NCBI GenBank assembly: GCA_963281255.1
Contig: OY725502.1
Location: 310,001 to 374,000, forward strand
Direction of reading: 5' to 3'
Length of the DNA: 64,000 nt
From: Aphrocallistes beatrix
Lineage: Eukaryota > Porifera > Hexactinellida > Sceptrulophora > Aphrocallistidae
The translations under genes and the position numbers were made by a program. Below the pieces are notes generated by a model, which searched no databases, had not been told where the DNA came from, and saw only the letters and a program-made list of their open reading frames with translations. The first letter of the stretch is position 1; every line of letters starts with the position of its first letter. Shown here one piece after another: positions 30,901-42,140 of the stretch.

Positions 30901-33900
30901 TGTGATTTTTGTGTAGGACCAAGATTAGTACGAGTTGATTTAAAAATTTAGAATTTTTCAATGGGATGTTGTTACATTCCTGCGTTACTATGGTAAAGCA
31001 TTTTGGGCAGTTTGGGCCATTTCGTGCAAACTGTAGTAACTAGATCTTCAAATTTGATCGTGTTTGATAGGCAATGGACTACTTACTATTAGGTGATAAT
31101 ACAACCTGAACGTCTAAATTCAACGGATTTTGAGTTATGGGTTGATTTTAAGAATGTGACCAAAACACTAAATTGTCGCATAACTCTATAGTCTGTTGAT
31201 TTAGAAGTTTAAACGGTATTATTACCTAATAGGAAGTAGCCAATTGCCTATCAAATACGATCAGATTTTAAGACCTAGTTCTTACAGTTTGCAGGATATG
31301 GCTCAAACTGATCAAAATGCTTTACCATAGCAACGTAGGAATGTAACAACATTCCATTCAAAATTCAAAATTTTTCTAATCAACTTGCACTAATCTTAGT
31401 TCTACATAAAAATTCTACCTTAACAACATTTAGAAGTAGGCTTAAAACAGCTTAGAAAATTGCCAAAATCGTGCTTAAAATTACCTGTTGCGCAATGATA
31501 TGATGACTAATCGAAATTTTGACAACGGATATATGTACTTTGATGTCATGTTTATACTATATGCTGCTAATACATTCTTAATGCCTATCCTACATGATTA
31601 ACGATTTTAGGCTAATCGTGTATTAATACATTCGGCTATTACCGCATCCTTGGTTATTTACTGTGAGGCATTATTAGAGTAGGCTATGCCACAGCCTTTA
31701 TTAAAATTTAGATTCATCATATTATTGCGCAATAGGTTATATTTGTGCAAAATTTATTGATTTTCAGAGGCCGTTTAAGGGCAATTCGAAGTGTTTTATT
31801 ATAAAATATTCCTTCCGCCTAGAACTGAGCTATGAATGAGCTAGTGCTTGGATTTTTTCATGGAATATTGCTACATTCCAGTGCTGCTATGGAAACGTAT
31901 TTGGTCAGTTAGGGTCATATCTTGAAAGCTGCAAGAGCTAGGCATTCAAATTCCATTTGATAGCCAATAAACTACTTCTTATTAAGTGATAATATATTCA
32001 TAATTTTTACGTCTAAATTCAATGGTTAAGTTATTAGACAATTTGTCATATTGGTCATATTTGGTAATTTGTCGAATACTATCTCGTAAACCATTGAAAG
32101 ACCCATGGACTTTTAGTAGTCCCACGATTCGATTCATACTAGAATGAACATTTTAGGTTTAAGGCATTACTTTTTATCTTTATCGAAATGCCCTGTTCGA
32201 GGTACAGTGTTTTTGAGGTACATTACTACACAAATTCTATAGAAAAATAATAGAAAATAAGTTAATTTAAAAAATCGATCCTAAAATTCAACCATATAGC
32301 AAATATCTTATATATTAACACTCTAGGATATTTTGTTTGTTTGTTTGTTTGTTTGTTTGTTTGTTTGTTTGTCCGAATTGATTGAAGAATTGGCAAGTCG
32401 TAGAGATACGAAAATTGGCATATACTAGGTGTCAAATGATGAATCTAGGATTAAGTTCGAAGATCTAAGCGAAATGTTCACACCTCGCCGAGATAGTGAC
32501 AAAATGTGCTGACCAATCAAATTAAATTATTTTATAATGCAAATACATTGGAATAAAATAGTAGTGACTTATGCATACAATCAAAGAACTATTTGTGATT
32601 GAAATTCATTGGTTTATGTGAGAACCAATCAATTATCAGCCTTTTATAATGCCATTCACACGATTCTATTTCATATAAATGATTGAATACTGCTATTTTG
32701 AGTATAATTTGATTGTTAACAACAATTAAAGTGTATTATATGCTACGATCAATCAATTCGATCATAAAATAACTTTTAACGACATGGACTGAAATTGATT
32801 ATTTAAGTATAATAATCTTTAGCAATGTGAACTTTGTGTATTCAAATTGAGCTTACATTCAGGATTAGTTGACTTAATACGAAGTAAATTATATTTATCA
32901 CGAAACAAAATTTCTGCTACAGTTCTGATTTAATAAATGTAACCGTAGACAAATGACAATCCAGCGTACATAGTATAAAACAAGAAAGCGACGTATTGTT
33001 TCTATAATATCCCCAAGCGCCCACTGGGTAAATCTGCGGACTCGCAGTGTCCGCAAGCCGCGCAGCTCAAGCAAGTGAAGCGCGCTTGTGTTTATTAATA
33101 TGATTTCAATTGATAGTATGTACTAAATATTCGCATCCATCAAACATATTCTCTCATTTTACTCAATTTTTATCAAAGTTCTATGCGAAATATACTAAAT
33201 ATCGAAATTTGCCACTTTAAAATAGGAGTAACTTGGAGGTCATTCTACTACAATGCTAACAATAGAAATTGTATTCGTGAATTAGCTTTGAGCCTTTGAC
33301 AATTAGGTAATCGATAGTGCTCAATTCATTGTAAAGGTCAGATTATATGCAGTCATTAATTCCGAATATGAAGCAAGATAGAAGCAAATGTCCACAAATC
33401 ACTGTACTCCAGACCATGGGTTTGTCTAGCACCTTGCTCCTCGGACGATACCAGACTGGCACCTATAAGTGCCGACCGAGCACCTAGATAAACCCCTACT
33501 CCAGACATGATACTTTTGAAGAAGGATCAAGTCTTACTATCTCTCGTACCATAAAATGGTAATCCTCCATGCATTATTTGAATCGGGAGAATATGAAGAA
33601 TTTATATGAAGTGTCGAAAATATTTTGACTACTCGATAAGTTACAATTATGGACAGAGTTACGAACTTATTGAACGCCCAAAGTGATTAGGTTTATTTCA
33701 TACTATCCAAGTATATTAAATTCTGCTGTTAAACTAAAACATACAATATTCTTCGGTGATAAAATTTGTTACATTTTGAGGCAAGGTGTGAAAATATGGA
33801 TAATTCTTATATTAAGCTAGAGAGTGATTCTAACTTGCTTATGTGACCCATTGAGTTAGGTATAATCCCTATTAATCAATAAAATCAAAGCCAACCGTAA

Positions 33901-36900
33901 TGTTAAATCCTGGATTCTGATTAGCTAATATAGGACAGATTTTTCACAATTTGAACCCAGGTTCAATTCCCCACCATATGCGGAATATACTAGTATGCTC
34001 CAAGTTTGGTGCAATTCGGTCAAATAGAATTTCCAGGGACGAGCAGACGGACGTATGCACGGAAGGACGTTCGACACCGATCATGGCATATGGCATCTCC
34101 TATGCTAGGAGCTGCACTAAAAATGTCAATCGACAGACTGATAATGCAGCTCCATTAAGTAACTCGTGAGGCATTTGCATAATATACAGCCTTAATTGTT
34201 TCTTAAACAATATTATTTACGTCAACAAATCAGATTTCAAGTTTAAGGAGTTATTTTGATTCATTTATATTCATTGATTAGGTCTGTTGCGTGATATCTT
34301 GAGATCCTAGTATTAAGTAACCATGGATGGTTTAGTACCGTGATATCTTGAGATCATAATATTTTGAGATATCGTAGCATTCTGAGATTTTGTTTGACTT
34401 AAATGACCTTGTGGTTCAATCGGTTTCATCGTGGCACCAGATTGTGGCACATGACAAAATTTGATGGCACGCGGCAGAATTTAGTGGCACGCTACACAAT
34501 TTACTATGGTAGAACCCCATATGGACCATGGATCAATTATATTTTAATTTATGGTCCATATGGGGTTCTACCATAATAATCAAAATATTATGATCTCAAA
34601 ATTTTTTCACTTTAGGTGGTCAAATATCAATGTACAGCAATTCTTATCAAATCTCATACGGGATTTGAATTTCCTTCCTGTAACCTGATTACCACTTTGT
34701 GCTTCGCGCCAATTCATCACAAGCGTTAAACCGGATTTCAAGATACAATGTATGGCATTCTATTGAAAAATAATTCTGTACGGATTTTAGATGCCTATTA
34801 AATAGTAGCATACTCAAGTTTTCACCTCAATCGAATCTAAATGGAAACTCGAAGCTAATGTTGGAGTATCCGTCTCAAATAAAGGAATTGTCATGGAAAT
34901 CTCTAAAACATAAGGTTATTAGACAACCGCAAGTTACTCACTTAATCTACTAGTGATGTTGTTATTGTATCGTATTTAGTGAACCTAACATTTAGTTTGT
35001 ATTTCTGTGTTCAATAGTGAAACATAATCTTGTCCTTCTTGATTTACTCACAACGCTAACAGAATAATTGTTACACACGGAATAATTGAATTGAAGAAAG
35101 AAGTATCTTAGTAGATATCATTGGAATTGAGAAAATAAACTCATATAATTGAGGGCTAAAGTTCACAAATCTGGGGGGCTAGGCCCAAATAGCTCCCCCG
35201 TAGATCAATTCGTAAAATTTTCAGGGGGTGCCATGGCCCCCCTGGACCCCCCCCTGTATCCGCCCCTTCATTCCAAACCGTTTTTGATTATCATTTCTAG
35301 TTTTTGAAATACAGTGTCTCAAAGTCTGTTTTTTTTCGTTTGTCGCTAGCACATCTTAATGGTAGAAATCCGCCCACTCCAAAAGTTTTTTAGGACATAC
35401 CATGGAAACAAATGCTTCCAAAATCGAATCATAGATAGTCTATCATATTTGCAACCTCGTAGGACCAAAAGAAAGGTAAAATGACAAAAACTGTCAATTT
35501 TATTGGTGTCTGAAAAAAAGTGCCAAAAAAGGCGAAAAACGCCTGGTTTTTTTTGGCAAATCAGGAATAAAATCACCAAGTTATAAGATATCGAAAATAA
35601 AGTGGTCATACGTTCATCGTCTAATGATATGGAACAACTCTTGAAATTTTCAAACCTCTATCACAAACCAATTTTGACTTAAAATTTTGTAAAGACGGTC
35701 AATTTTGAAATTTTAAAGTCCCGAGATATAGAGATTTTATGTTTAGATGTTAAGAACAATGTAAAATGAGTTATTAAAAATGAACAAAATCATTCACAGG
35801 CATTTATCCGCATTTATACTGATGATTTAGGTATAAATCCCCTATATGGACCCGAGATCGTGTCTCCAGCCCTTCTAGAAGTCATTTTAGCCCAGGATTC
35901 AAATTAATTCTTCCGACTCAAATTACAAACCCCCAGCATGGGAGGCTAGTCCTAATCTAAAGAAGTCTATAATATGACCATATATGGAGGTGTGAAAACC
36001 GCAAAAATCAACAACTAGAAGCATTTAGGATAAGTCGATATGCTCAATTGATCCTTTATATATGACTTCCTATTCAATAATAATATATTTCCCATGTCTA
36101 ATTAGCGCTAACCAATTCCAAGTTATCAACATTATTACCATATATGGAAAGGTGTGAAAACCGCAAAAATCAAGAACCACAGATATTTTAAGTATTCCAA
36201 TGTGACCAATGAATTCACCATATGCGACTTCCTATTCAACAATAATATATTTCTCACCGAAATAACGACTAGTTATAGTGATACGCAATAGACTCAAGTT
36301 ACAGGACCCGAGTATGAGACCCTCCAGTCCTTAGTTAAAGGAGTCTATGATAACAGTACATATAGGCGCTAACACCACGTCATTTTTAATATATGTATTT
36401 GTCTAAGTTGACTAATTCACGAATTAATGAATAATTCGAATAATTCATAATTCATAAAGCCTGAGAAGAATTATTCAAATTGAAAGTCTTTTGCAAGAAA
36501 ATGTCATAAGTTATATGAATGAACTTATTCATGAATTCATGAATTGGTCAACTAAGCGAAGAATAATTCATGCTTGAATTATGAATTAATCGAATAATTC
36601 ATATTATTTGCCATTTTTTAATGAATTAGCCAACTTAGGTATTTGTTAGTCAAATTATAAATTAATTTAGGGAAGGGAGCTCGTACGCATGCCAGTCCTA
36701 GGCCCGTGTTTTGCTCTCGCCGGCCCTGCCTGTTCCACTTTATGTCACTATTCGCCATCATATATAATGGCCGTGACTAGAGACAAGTAGCATCGGTATC
36801 AAAGGTAGATTTTTCAAACTTGGGAGTTAGCAATAGCGTTGAGTCCCCTAATTATTCATGAATAGAATGTATAGATTACTAATTCAAAATTAAAATAGAG

Positions 36901-38071
36901 TATTTCTTAAAGTTTGAGTACATATTTCTTTATGAATAGCCCCACTTTAGTATTATTCGTATACAAATTTTCATGGTGGTTGAATACTTTTGTCCTAGTA
37001 CAATATCCTTACTATTAAAACTCGATTAATGTGTATATATGTATGTATGTAGTTATATATATATATCTGTAACGAATTGATTGAAGAAACTGCCAGTCAT
37101 AGAAAGCTAATTTTTGGCATGTGGGAGTCTTTTGGCTATGGCTCCAGTAAGTTCTGAGCTCAGAGCAAAATGTCGACTCATCATGGAATTATGACGTCAT
37201 TGTCACATTTTTAAAAGTTAAGCAACAGAGTTATTCGAGCATAACTCAGCCATTATAGGAGATAGAAGGCTGAAAATTTAATAGAAACTGTATACCAACA
37301 TACCTCACATATGATGCAATTATCATCAAAAAATGATGACTCATCACTTTGTTATGACGTCATCATTACTCATCAAAATTTTAAAATCGACAAATTTGGT
37401 GATTTTTTGTGCGATATTGTTTATAACAGTAGGACAGACGTATTTAGAGATGTTATCTCACATATAATTAATCAATGGTGACCACAGGCGCCCGCAGGGC
37501 GCCTCCGGCGGACACAAAGTGTCCGCCAGCCGCGCAGCGCAAGCAAGCGAAGCGCGCTTGTATATATCTATATCTGTAACGACTTGATTGAAGAAACTGC
37601 AAGGTGTAGAAAGCTGATTTTTGGCATGTGTGAGTCTTCTGGCTATGGCTCCACTAAGTTCTGAGCTCAGACGAAAATGTCGACTCATCATGGAATTATG
37701 ACGTCATAGTCACGTTTTTCATAATTAGAAATTTCAGTTTTTCGACCATAACTCAGCCATTTTAAGTAATAGAAGGCTGAAATTTTAATAGAATGTGTAT
37801 ATTTATATACTTCACATATGATTCAACTATCATCAAAAGATGATGACTCATCACTCTGTTATGACGTTATCATTACGCATCAAAAATTTTAAAAATTGAC
37901 AAATTTGGTGATTTATTTGTGCGATATCGATTATAACAGTAGGACCGACGTATTTAGAGATGTCATCTCCCTTATAAATAATCAATGTGACCCCAGGCGC
38001 CCAAGGGCGCCTCCAGCGGACAAAAAGTGTCCGCCAAACGTACAGCGCAAGCAAGCGAAGCGCGCTTGTAT

Positions 38072-38109
<38 letters not shown>

Positions 38110-39962
38110 GAATTCGCATATTAGCAACTCGAGTTTTGCTCATAAAATGGTTGCTAAAACGCGAAGTTGCTAATAAGGGAACAGAAATAACACAAAATCT
38201 TCACCTGGGACCTGAAGATTGGTTGCTAATAGAGCAATATTGCTAATAAGCGAATTCCACTGTATATATATCAGGGTGCTTCAAAAATTCGTCAGTTTTT
38301 AGATGCACACTCTTCACCTTGATCACCAAGTATTCACCATAAAATTTTCAAGCAAATTGGAGATGATTTAGTGGTCACGCAAAGTAGGCTCCCCCGCGTG
38401 CAGATTTATAATGGGATATGTCCTGGTTGGGGCTTAAAGTTGTAGAAGGCGTACTTCTGATAAATCCGTCAAGATGTTCATATCCAATGAAAAACTGAAA
38501 TGTTATTTTGTGGGGACCAAAATACTACACTAATGTACACAACGATTATTATGAAAGTATTAATTGTGGGTCAATATATCATACAACTAATTGTATGTAT
38601 TGAATAATCATTTAGTAAAAATCCTGTGATTTCGTAATGTATGAATTGACTACTGTAATGATAATTATTTAGTTTGGATCAATATCCACGACCATTACGT
38701 ATATGCATTGAATATTGTAATGCGGATGACAGAAGCAATTCCAGGCCACAACGTTAGCAACAATTACAGCGTTTACATGTTATGATGAATCAATTTGATC
38801 ATAAAACCATGTACGTATATGAAATAGAATCGTATGAATCGCATTATAAAAGTCTGATAATTGATGGTTCTCACATGAATCAATGATTTTCAATCACAAA
38901 TAGTCCCTTGGATTGTATGAATTGATAATGTAAATCACTACTGTTTAGATCCCAATGTATTTATATTATAAAATAATCGAATTTAATTGGTCAGCACAAT
39001 TTGTTATGTATCTCGGCGAGGTGTGTTTCTTGTAAAATAAACAAACAAAAAAACAATGAGTTTTAATATATAAAATAATAAATTTAAGAAAATTTTGTAT
39101 TAAACGCATACAGTATGTATTAATATTGATATAACTAACCTCCTTCCATTACCAAAGGTAATTTGTCAAATTTCTGCTCAGTATATCTTTCGGGAGTGCC
39201 ATCATGTTTAGTCATAAACTGCATAACACCAATTTCTCTTCGATTTACCATGCAAACCTCGAAACGGAAATTGTGGAGATCCCACACATATCGGTCAGGT
39301 AGTTCTTCCTGCTGCAACAACTCCCCATGATCAGAATAATAATACTTGGAAGGATCAAATAAGTTGTTTGAACCATTGACAAGTAAAAACTCCTCCAGCG
39401 ACTCCGTATAAGGAATTTCCTCTTCTGTTAGACGGTAGTCTTCGTGTGCATCAAAAATAAGCTTAGCTCCATGACGGATAGCATAGATGTATCCGATATT
39501 TTTTAAATTTGTTAAGGAGTGAAAAGTGATGTTTTGTACAGAACTATAACCTGGGTCGGATTCAACTAACTCTTTTATTTCTTTTGTTGCCAAAACTACG
39601 ATTTTTTCACTGTCAATTGTAAAAAGATCTCTATTCTGATCAGTATCTAAGAGTATGACACAGCACCATTTTGAACCTTGTGCTTCAGAAAGTGACGTTA
39701 AATAATTTACAACGGTCTCTGGCTTACGAGTTGCTACGATTACGACCCAATTTTCACAAGAATTAACTTCTTCCACTTCAATTGGTGAAAAGTGATGGAT
39801 ATCATTTTTAAAAATCATTTTATCTTCAAAAACTCGTTGATGATTTCTGGCTACTGCGAAATTGACCTCTGAATAGTAGTGATGAAATAATAAAATTGCG
39901 ACAATGCATGATGTAAGCAAAATAAAAATGCGAATTTTGGATTGAAAGAACTTCATCGACAT
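27964..39962 (-). CDS. STELLO/DUF288 glycosyltransferase-like protein, two exons with a 9.6-kb intron
   Basis: Exon 1 is 39962-39140 and exon 2 is 29552-27964. The donor GAAGGAG|GTTAGT and acceptor CATAG|GAACACC join in phase to give PLVMEG-GTPMPYDSHSTLHHY, a stretch continuous in DUF288 proteins. 803 residues in total. The N-terminus has a signal anchor (residues 11-27). CENWVVIVATRKP (69-81) and KNIGYIYAIRHGAK (154-167) are hallmarks of the DUF288/STELLO first half. Then come WDTG and, near residue 545, FTDTDTLF, a DxD-type acidic motif. In plants STELLO proteins act in the Golgi on cellulose synthase assembly; the animal role is unknown. The intron (29553-39139) is packed with repeats but shows no other exon. 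A 44-bp minisatellite lies about 350 bp upstream of the start. Confidence 0.85.
29708..29852. mobile_element. Hx1 relic: two E segments face to face
   Basis: TCCTTACTATTAAAATCGAT (plus) is followed by the first 13 bases of a reversed Hx1 tail, a deletion, a short body piece with TGACGTCA, a TA run, then the E segment reversed (ATTAATCGAGTTTTAATTGT). It shows E at both ends of one unit. Confidence 0.6.
29929..30115. mobile_element. Pogo-type MITE, family P4 (CAGTCGACTCCGCTTAATAG)
   Basis: 187 bp with ends CAGTCGACTCCGCTTAATAG and its complement, flanked by TA, inserted in the TA-rich stretch just before an Hx1a body. A miniature derivative lies at 62425-62464 and degenerate relatives at 22693-22740 and 53990-54140. 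Confidence 0.85.
30128..30488 (+). mobile_element. Hx1a repeat, internally shortened
   Basis: Starts 'tttaacgaattgatcaaaga', lacks part of the middle, keeps TGACTCA-like 'atgactcatcacc', and ends in a decayed tail (GAAGGGCGCTTA, then T). Confidence 0.7.
30614..31690. mobile_element. Fold-back element, about 1.08 kb
   Basis: The two halves are inverted copies almost to the centre. Outer ends are GGCCATAGCCTACT and AGTAGGCTATGCC, next CTCACAGTAAC / TTACTGTGAGG, then GATGCGGTAGAAG-type, CGCAACAGGT / CCTGTTGCGCA, and inner TTTACCATAG blocks meeting near 31170. Half-copies lie at 5555-5680, 31690-32060, 43383-43563 and 45890-45965, and a small version at 45615-45895. No coding region. Confidence 0.8.
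31690..32060. mobile_element. Half of a fold-back element, abutting the previous one
   Basis: CACAGCCTTTATTAAAATTT, GCGCAATAGGTTA, 'gatagccaataaactacttcttatta' (in pieces) and 'gtctaaattcaatgg' follow the left arm of 30614-31690 in order and stop near the position of its centre. Confidence 0.6.
32330..32372. repeat. (TTTG)n microsatellite
   Basis: About ten TTTG units, immediately before a 200-bp stretch beginning TCCGAATTGATTGAAGAATT that loosely recalls the start of the Hx1a body. Confidence 0.9.
32690..33088 (+). mobile_element. Hx1c repeat, copy 1
   Basis: A body of about 310 bp (GACATGGACTGAAATTG, 'cattcaggattagttgactt', CTGCTACAGTTCTGATTT) ends with CCCCAAGCGCCCACTGGGTA and the shared Hx1 terminus (CGCAGTGTCCGCAAGCCGCG ... 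GCGCGCTTG). Its second copy is 52375-52766. A segment of about 60 bp (32719-32777) is inverted between the two copies. Confidence 0.75.
33412..33510. repeat. Dispersed repeat A, short copy 3
   Basis: 'agcaccttgctcctcggacg' through 'gaccgagcacctaga' matches the second half of 757-970. Confidence 0.65.
33985..34125. repeat. Dispersed repeat E2, best copy
   Basis: 'tttggtgcaattcggtcaaa', 'gaatttccagggacgagcag' and 'accgatcatggcatatggca' recur, degenerate, at 26935-27030 and in reverse at 22600-22690. Confidence 0.5.
34506..34574. repeat. Perfect 24-bp inverted repeat with 21-base loop
   Basis: ATGGTAGAACCCCATATGGA (first 20 of 24) is followed by an AT-rich loop and its exact complement. It lies in the STELLO intron within a run of 'gtggcac' repeats (34410-34500). 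It could be a very short MITE or a strong RNA hairpin. Confidence 0.8.
35160..35270 (-). mobile_element. hAT-like G-rich end
   Basis: On the minus strand it reads AGGGGCGGATACAGGGGGGG, then GTCCAGGGGGGCCATGG. This is a common terminal pattern of invertebrate hAT MITEs. Only one end is clear. Confidence 0.45.
35960..36300. repeat. Degenerate tandem duplication, about 175-bp unit
   Basis: 'accatatatgga(aa)ggtgtg' + AAAACCGCAAAAATCAA occurs at about 35977 and 36138. Each is followed by a 'gacttcctattcaa.aataatatatttc' phrase (36063 and 36229). Confidence 0.6.
37006..37560 (+). mobile_element. Hx1a repeat, best full copy
   Basis: E segment TCCTTACTATTAAAACTCGA after A, then a TA-rich spacer and the body with TGACGTCA (37195 and 37361) and TGACTCA (37338). 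It has a perfect 9-bp stem GGCGGACAC/GTGTCCGCC and ends GCGAAGCGCGCTTG followed by T. Confidence 0.85.
37561..38068 (+). mobile_element. Hx1a repeat, tandem second body without E
   Basis: Follows the previous copy directly: TATATATCTATATCTGTAAC links tail to body. It carries the same motifs with one CRE mutated (TGACGTTA). A head-to-tail array without a second E segment suggests tail-to-body read-through or rolling-circle-like duplication. Confidence 0.75.
38105..38262. mobile_element. Pogo-type MITE, family P5 (GAATTCGCTTATTAGCAAC)
   Basis: Right end TTGCTAATAAGCGAATTCCACTG in two parts, then TA. Left end GGGGAATTCGCATATTAGCA, with its first bases merged into a (TA)n run next to the Hx1a tail. 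The interior repeats GTTGCTAATA. Confidence 0.75.
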
Positions 39963-40315
39963 TTTACGGGTTCAATCCTATCTAGAGCCTATAATATCTC
40001 TTTACTGTAAATTCTATTCAATATAATATATAGTATTTAAACGTTTTTACCGCTGTATGATCATTGTCTAAGCCTATGCATATGAATATACATCTTACAT
40101 TGCACTCGCTGTAATGAAGAATATGGGTTTTCAAGTTGCCAATAATGAAGGAATAGTTTAATTATACACACTGAAGACTGAACCAAACAAAACTACTGAG
40201 CATTATCTCTCAAATTAGTAATTGCCACCTTAAATTAAGTTCTAGTTTTGTAAATAATTTGTCCTTGAGCTACTGCTATCTTTAACCCGCCAAGATCTCT
40301 CATCAAAATTCCTAC
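39963..40315. other. Upstream region of the STELLO gene
   Basis: AT-rich. On the minus strand no clean TATA box is seen within 60 bp of the ATG. No coding potential was noted before the minisatellite. Confidence 0.4.
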
Positions 40316-40738
40316 GTCATAGTCCAAGTGGGGTCCAAATGGACCCCAGGGATTTTCAATGACATCATAGTCGCAGTGGGGTACAAATGGACCCCAGGGA
40401 TTTTCAATGACATCATAGTCGCAGTGGGGTACAAATGGACCCCAGTGAATATGACGTCCTAGTCGCAGTGGGGTACAAATTGACCCCAGTGAATATGACG
40501 TCCTAGTCGCAGTGGGGTACAAATGAACCCCAGTGAATATGACGTCCTAGTCGCAGTGGGGTACAAATTGACCCCAGTGAATATGACGTCCTAGTCGCAG
40601 TGGGGTACACATGGACCCCAGTGAATATGACGTCCTAGTCGCAGTGGGGTACAAATGGACCCCAGTAATATGACGCCCTAGTCGCAGTGGGGTACACATG
40701 GACCCCAGTAAATATAACGTCCTAGTCGCAGTGGGGTA
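40316..40738. repeat. 44-bp minisatellite, about ten units
   Basis: The unit is roughly GTCCTAGTCGCAGTGGGGTA + CAAATGGACCCCAGTGAATA + TGAC. Each unit holds an internal GGGGT...ACCCC hairpin. The first two units are a longer variant with GGGATTTTCAATGACATCAT. The repeat stands 350 bp upstream of the STELLO start. Confidence 0.95.
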
Positions 40739-41243
40739 TTGGTGGGTTAATTAAATAATAATTCTGACAAATATTGAGGTAATCGTCTGTTACGTTGAGG
40801 GCGCCTGTTTTGATTCTCAGTTTGCCTTCGAAGGTGTTGTGTCCGCAGTGGTCTCAGATTTCAGAGTTGAGGTAATTAATTTCGAGAGGCTATCAATGTC
40901 TACACCTAGTTGTGTATTGAGTTAATATCAGCATCTCTTTGTAGGATATATTCGGAGAGGTCGTTATGGGATGGCTCCACTGTATATACTTGTATATAGT
41001 TACAACCGAGCTTCGGGCACTTATGTAGCACGGATAGGACGCTTCATGTCCATAGAATTGCCCTGTAAGTGCCTGGTGATATAAGAGAATCAATGACGAC
41101 AAACCCTGATCTGTTAGATACATATCTAGCTGAACATTGCTGAAGAAAAAAAAGGTCCTAACATTTTCAAAGCCATTATTGCTGAGATCAGATCACAATA
41201 CCCTGTTGTTTACTCTGACTGTTAACACACTAGAACTATTGAA

Positions 41244-41425
41244 AAATTGACAAATTTGGTGATTTTTTGTGCGATATTGATTATAACAGTAGAACAGACG
41301 TATTTAGAGATGTTATCTCTCCCATACTTTGTAATTAATTAATGTGACCCAGGCGCCCGAAGGGTGCCTCCGGAGGACACAAAGTGTCCGCCAGCCGCGC
41401 AACGCAGGCAAGCGAAGCGCGCTTG
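41244..41425 (+). mobile_element. Hx1a 3' fragment
   Basis: Begins in the body at 'aaattgacaaatttggtgat' and ends in the normal tail GCGAAGCGCGCTTG then T. Confidence 0.8.
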
Positions 41426-41435
41426 TATATGTTGC

Positions 41436-41483
41436 AGGCCAAACGCGTTAAGCCTGGAAAACTAGGCTAAACGCGTTTGGCCT
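41436..41483. repeat. Inverted repeat AGGCCAAACGCGTT
   Basis: AGGCCAAACGCGTTAAGCCT and AGGCTAAACGCGTTTGGCCT pair around an 8-base loop. A third, partial AGGCCAGATGCGTTT follows. CpG-rich (ACGCGT) compared with its surroundings. Confidence 0.7.
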
Positions 41484-42140
41484 AGGCCAGATGCGTTTTC
41501 ATTATTTTCTAAAACCCATGGGTGTATTTCTAATTAAATAATTGAAGTTGTAATATATGTATATTATACTACGATTAGTAATCATAGGAATATTTTACAA
41601 ACCTATACATATTTCTCATAATTAGACTGTATTTAGCTGTACTCGATTTTATAAAGATTCGTAACTCTGCCCATTTGTTTGGTATCTCGTCATATCAAGC
41701 TCTAAAATACCTAGACTAAATATAGATTTCCTATCGCTCCATTAACTGAATGGAATTTAAATAATAAGATTTCTCAAACGAACGAATACCAGAAAGTAGG
41801 TGCATCCTTTTGTCTAATCCTCTCTCTAAACAACAAATAGTTGATATCAATAGTTAGAGATGTGCTATGATGTGTTGCTCACGTAATGCAAGAAGTTGTT
41901 TGTCAAACTATTATTCGATCGTCTTGTTATGACAGTGTTAAGTGTTTTGTGACATTTTGAGTTACAGGTTTTGTGCGAACGTCTGCATTTGCATCTGTTT
42001 GAATTGCATCCTGATGTGCAATTGCATTGTAGCTTGTTCATACCAAAGGAAGAATGGTTCAAATTGGTTTGAGGTATAGAGATGATCAAGTATCCCGATA
42101 GCAGTTCCGATTTGGTACATATCTTCTAGCCTTTGCATTA

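Noticed and set aside
38266-38480. Mariner copy beginning CAGGGTGCTTCAAAAA
   Set aside because: The opening resembles a mariner end, but no matching inverted end or transposase motif follows.
40316-40738. Coding repeat protein
   Set aside because: The 44-bp unit is not a multiple of three, so no frame stays open through the array.
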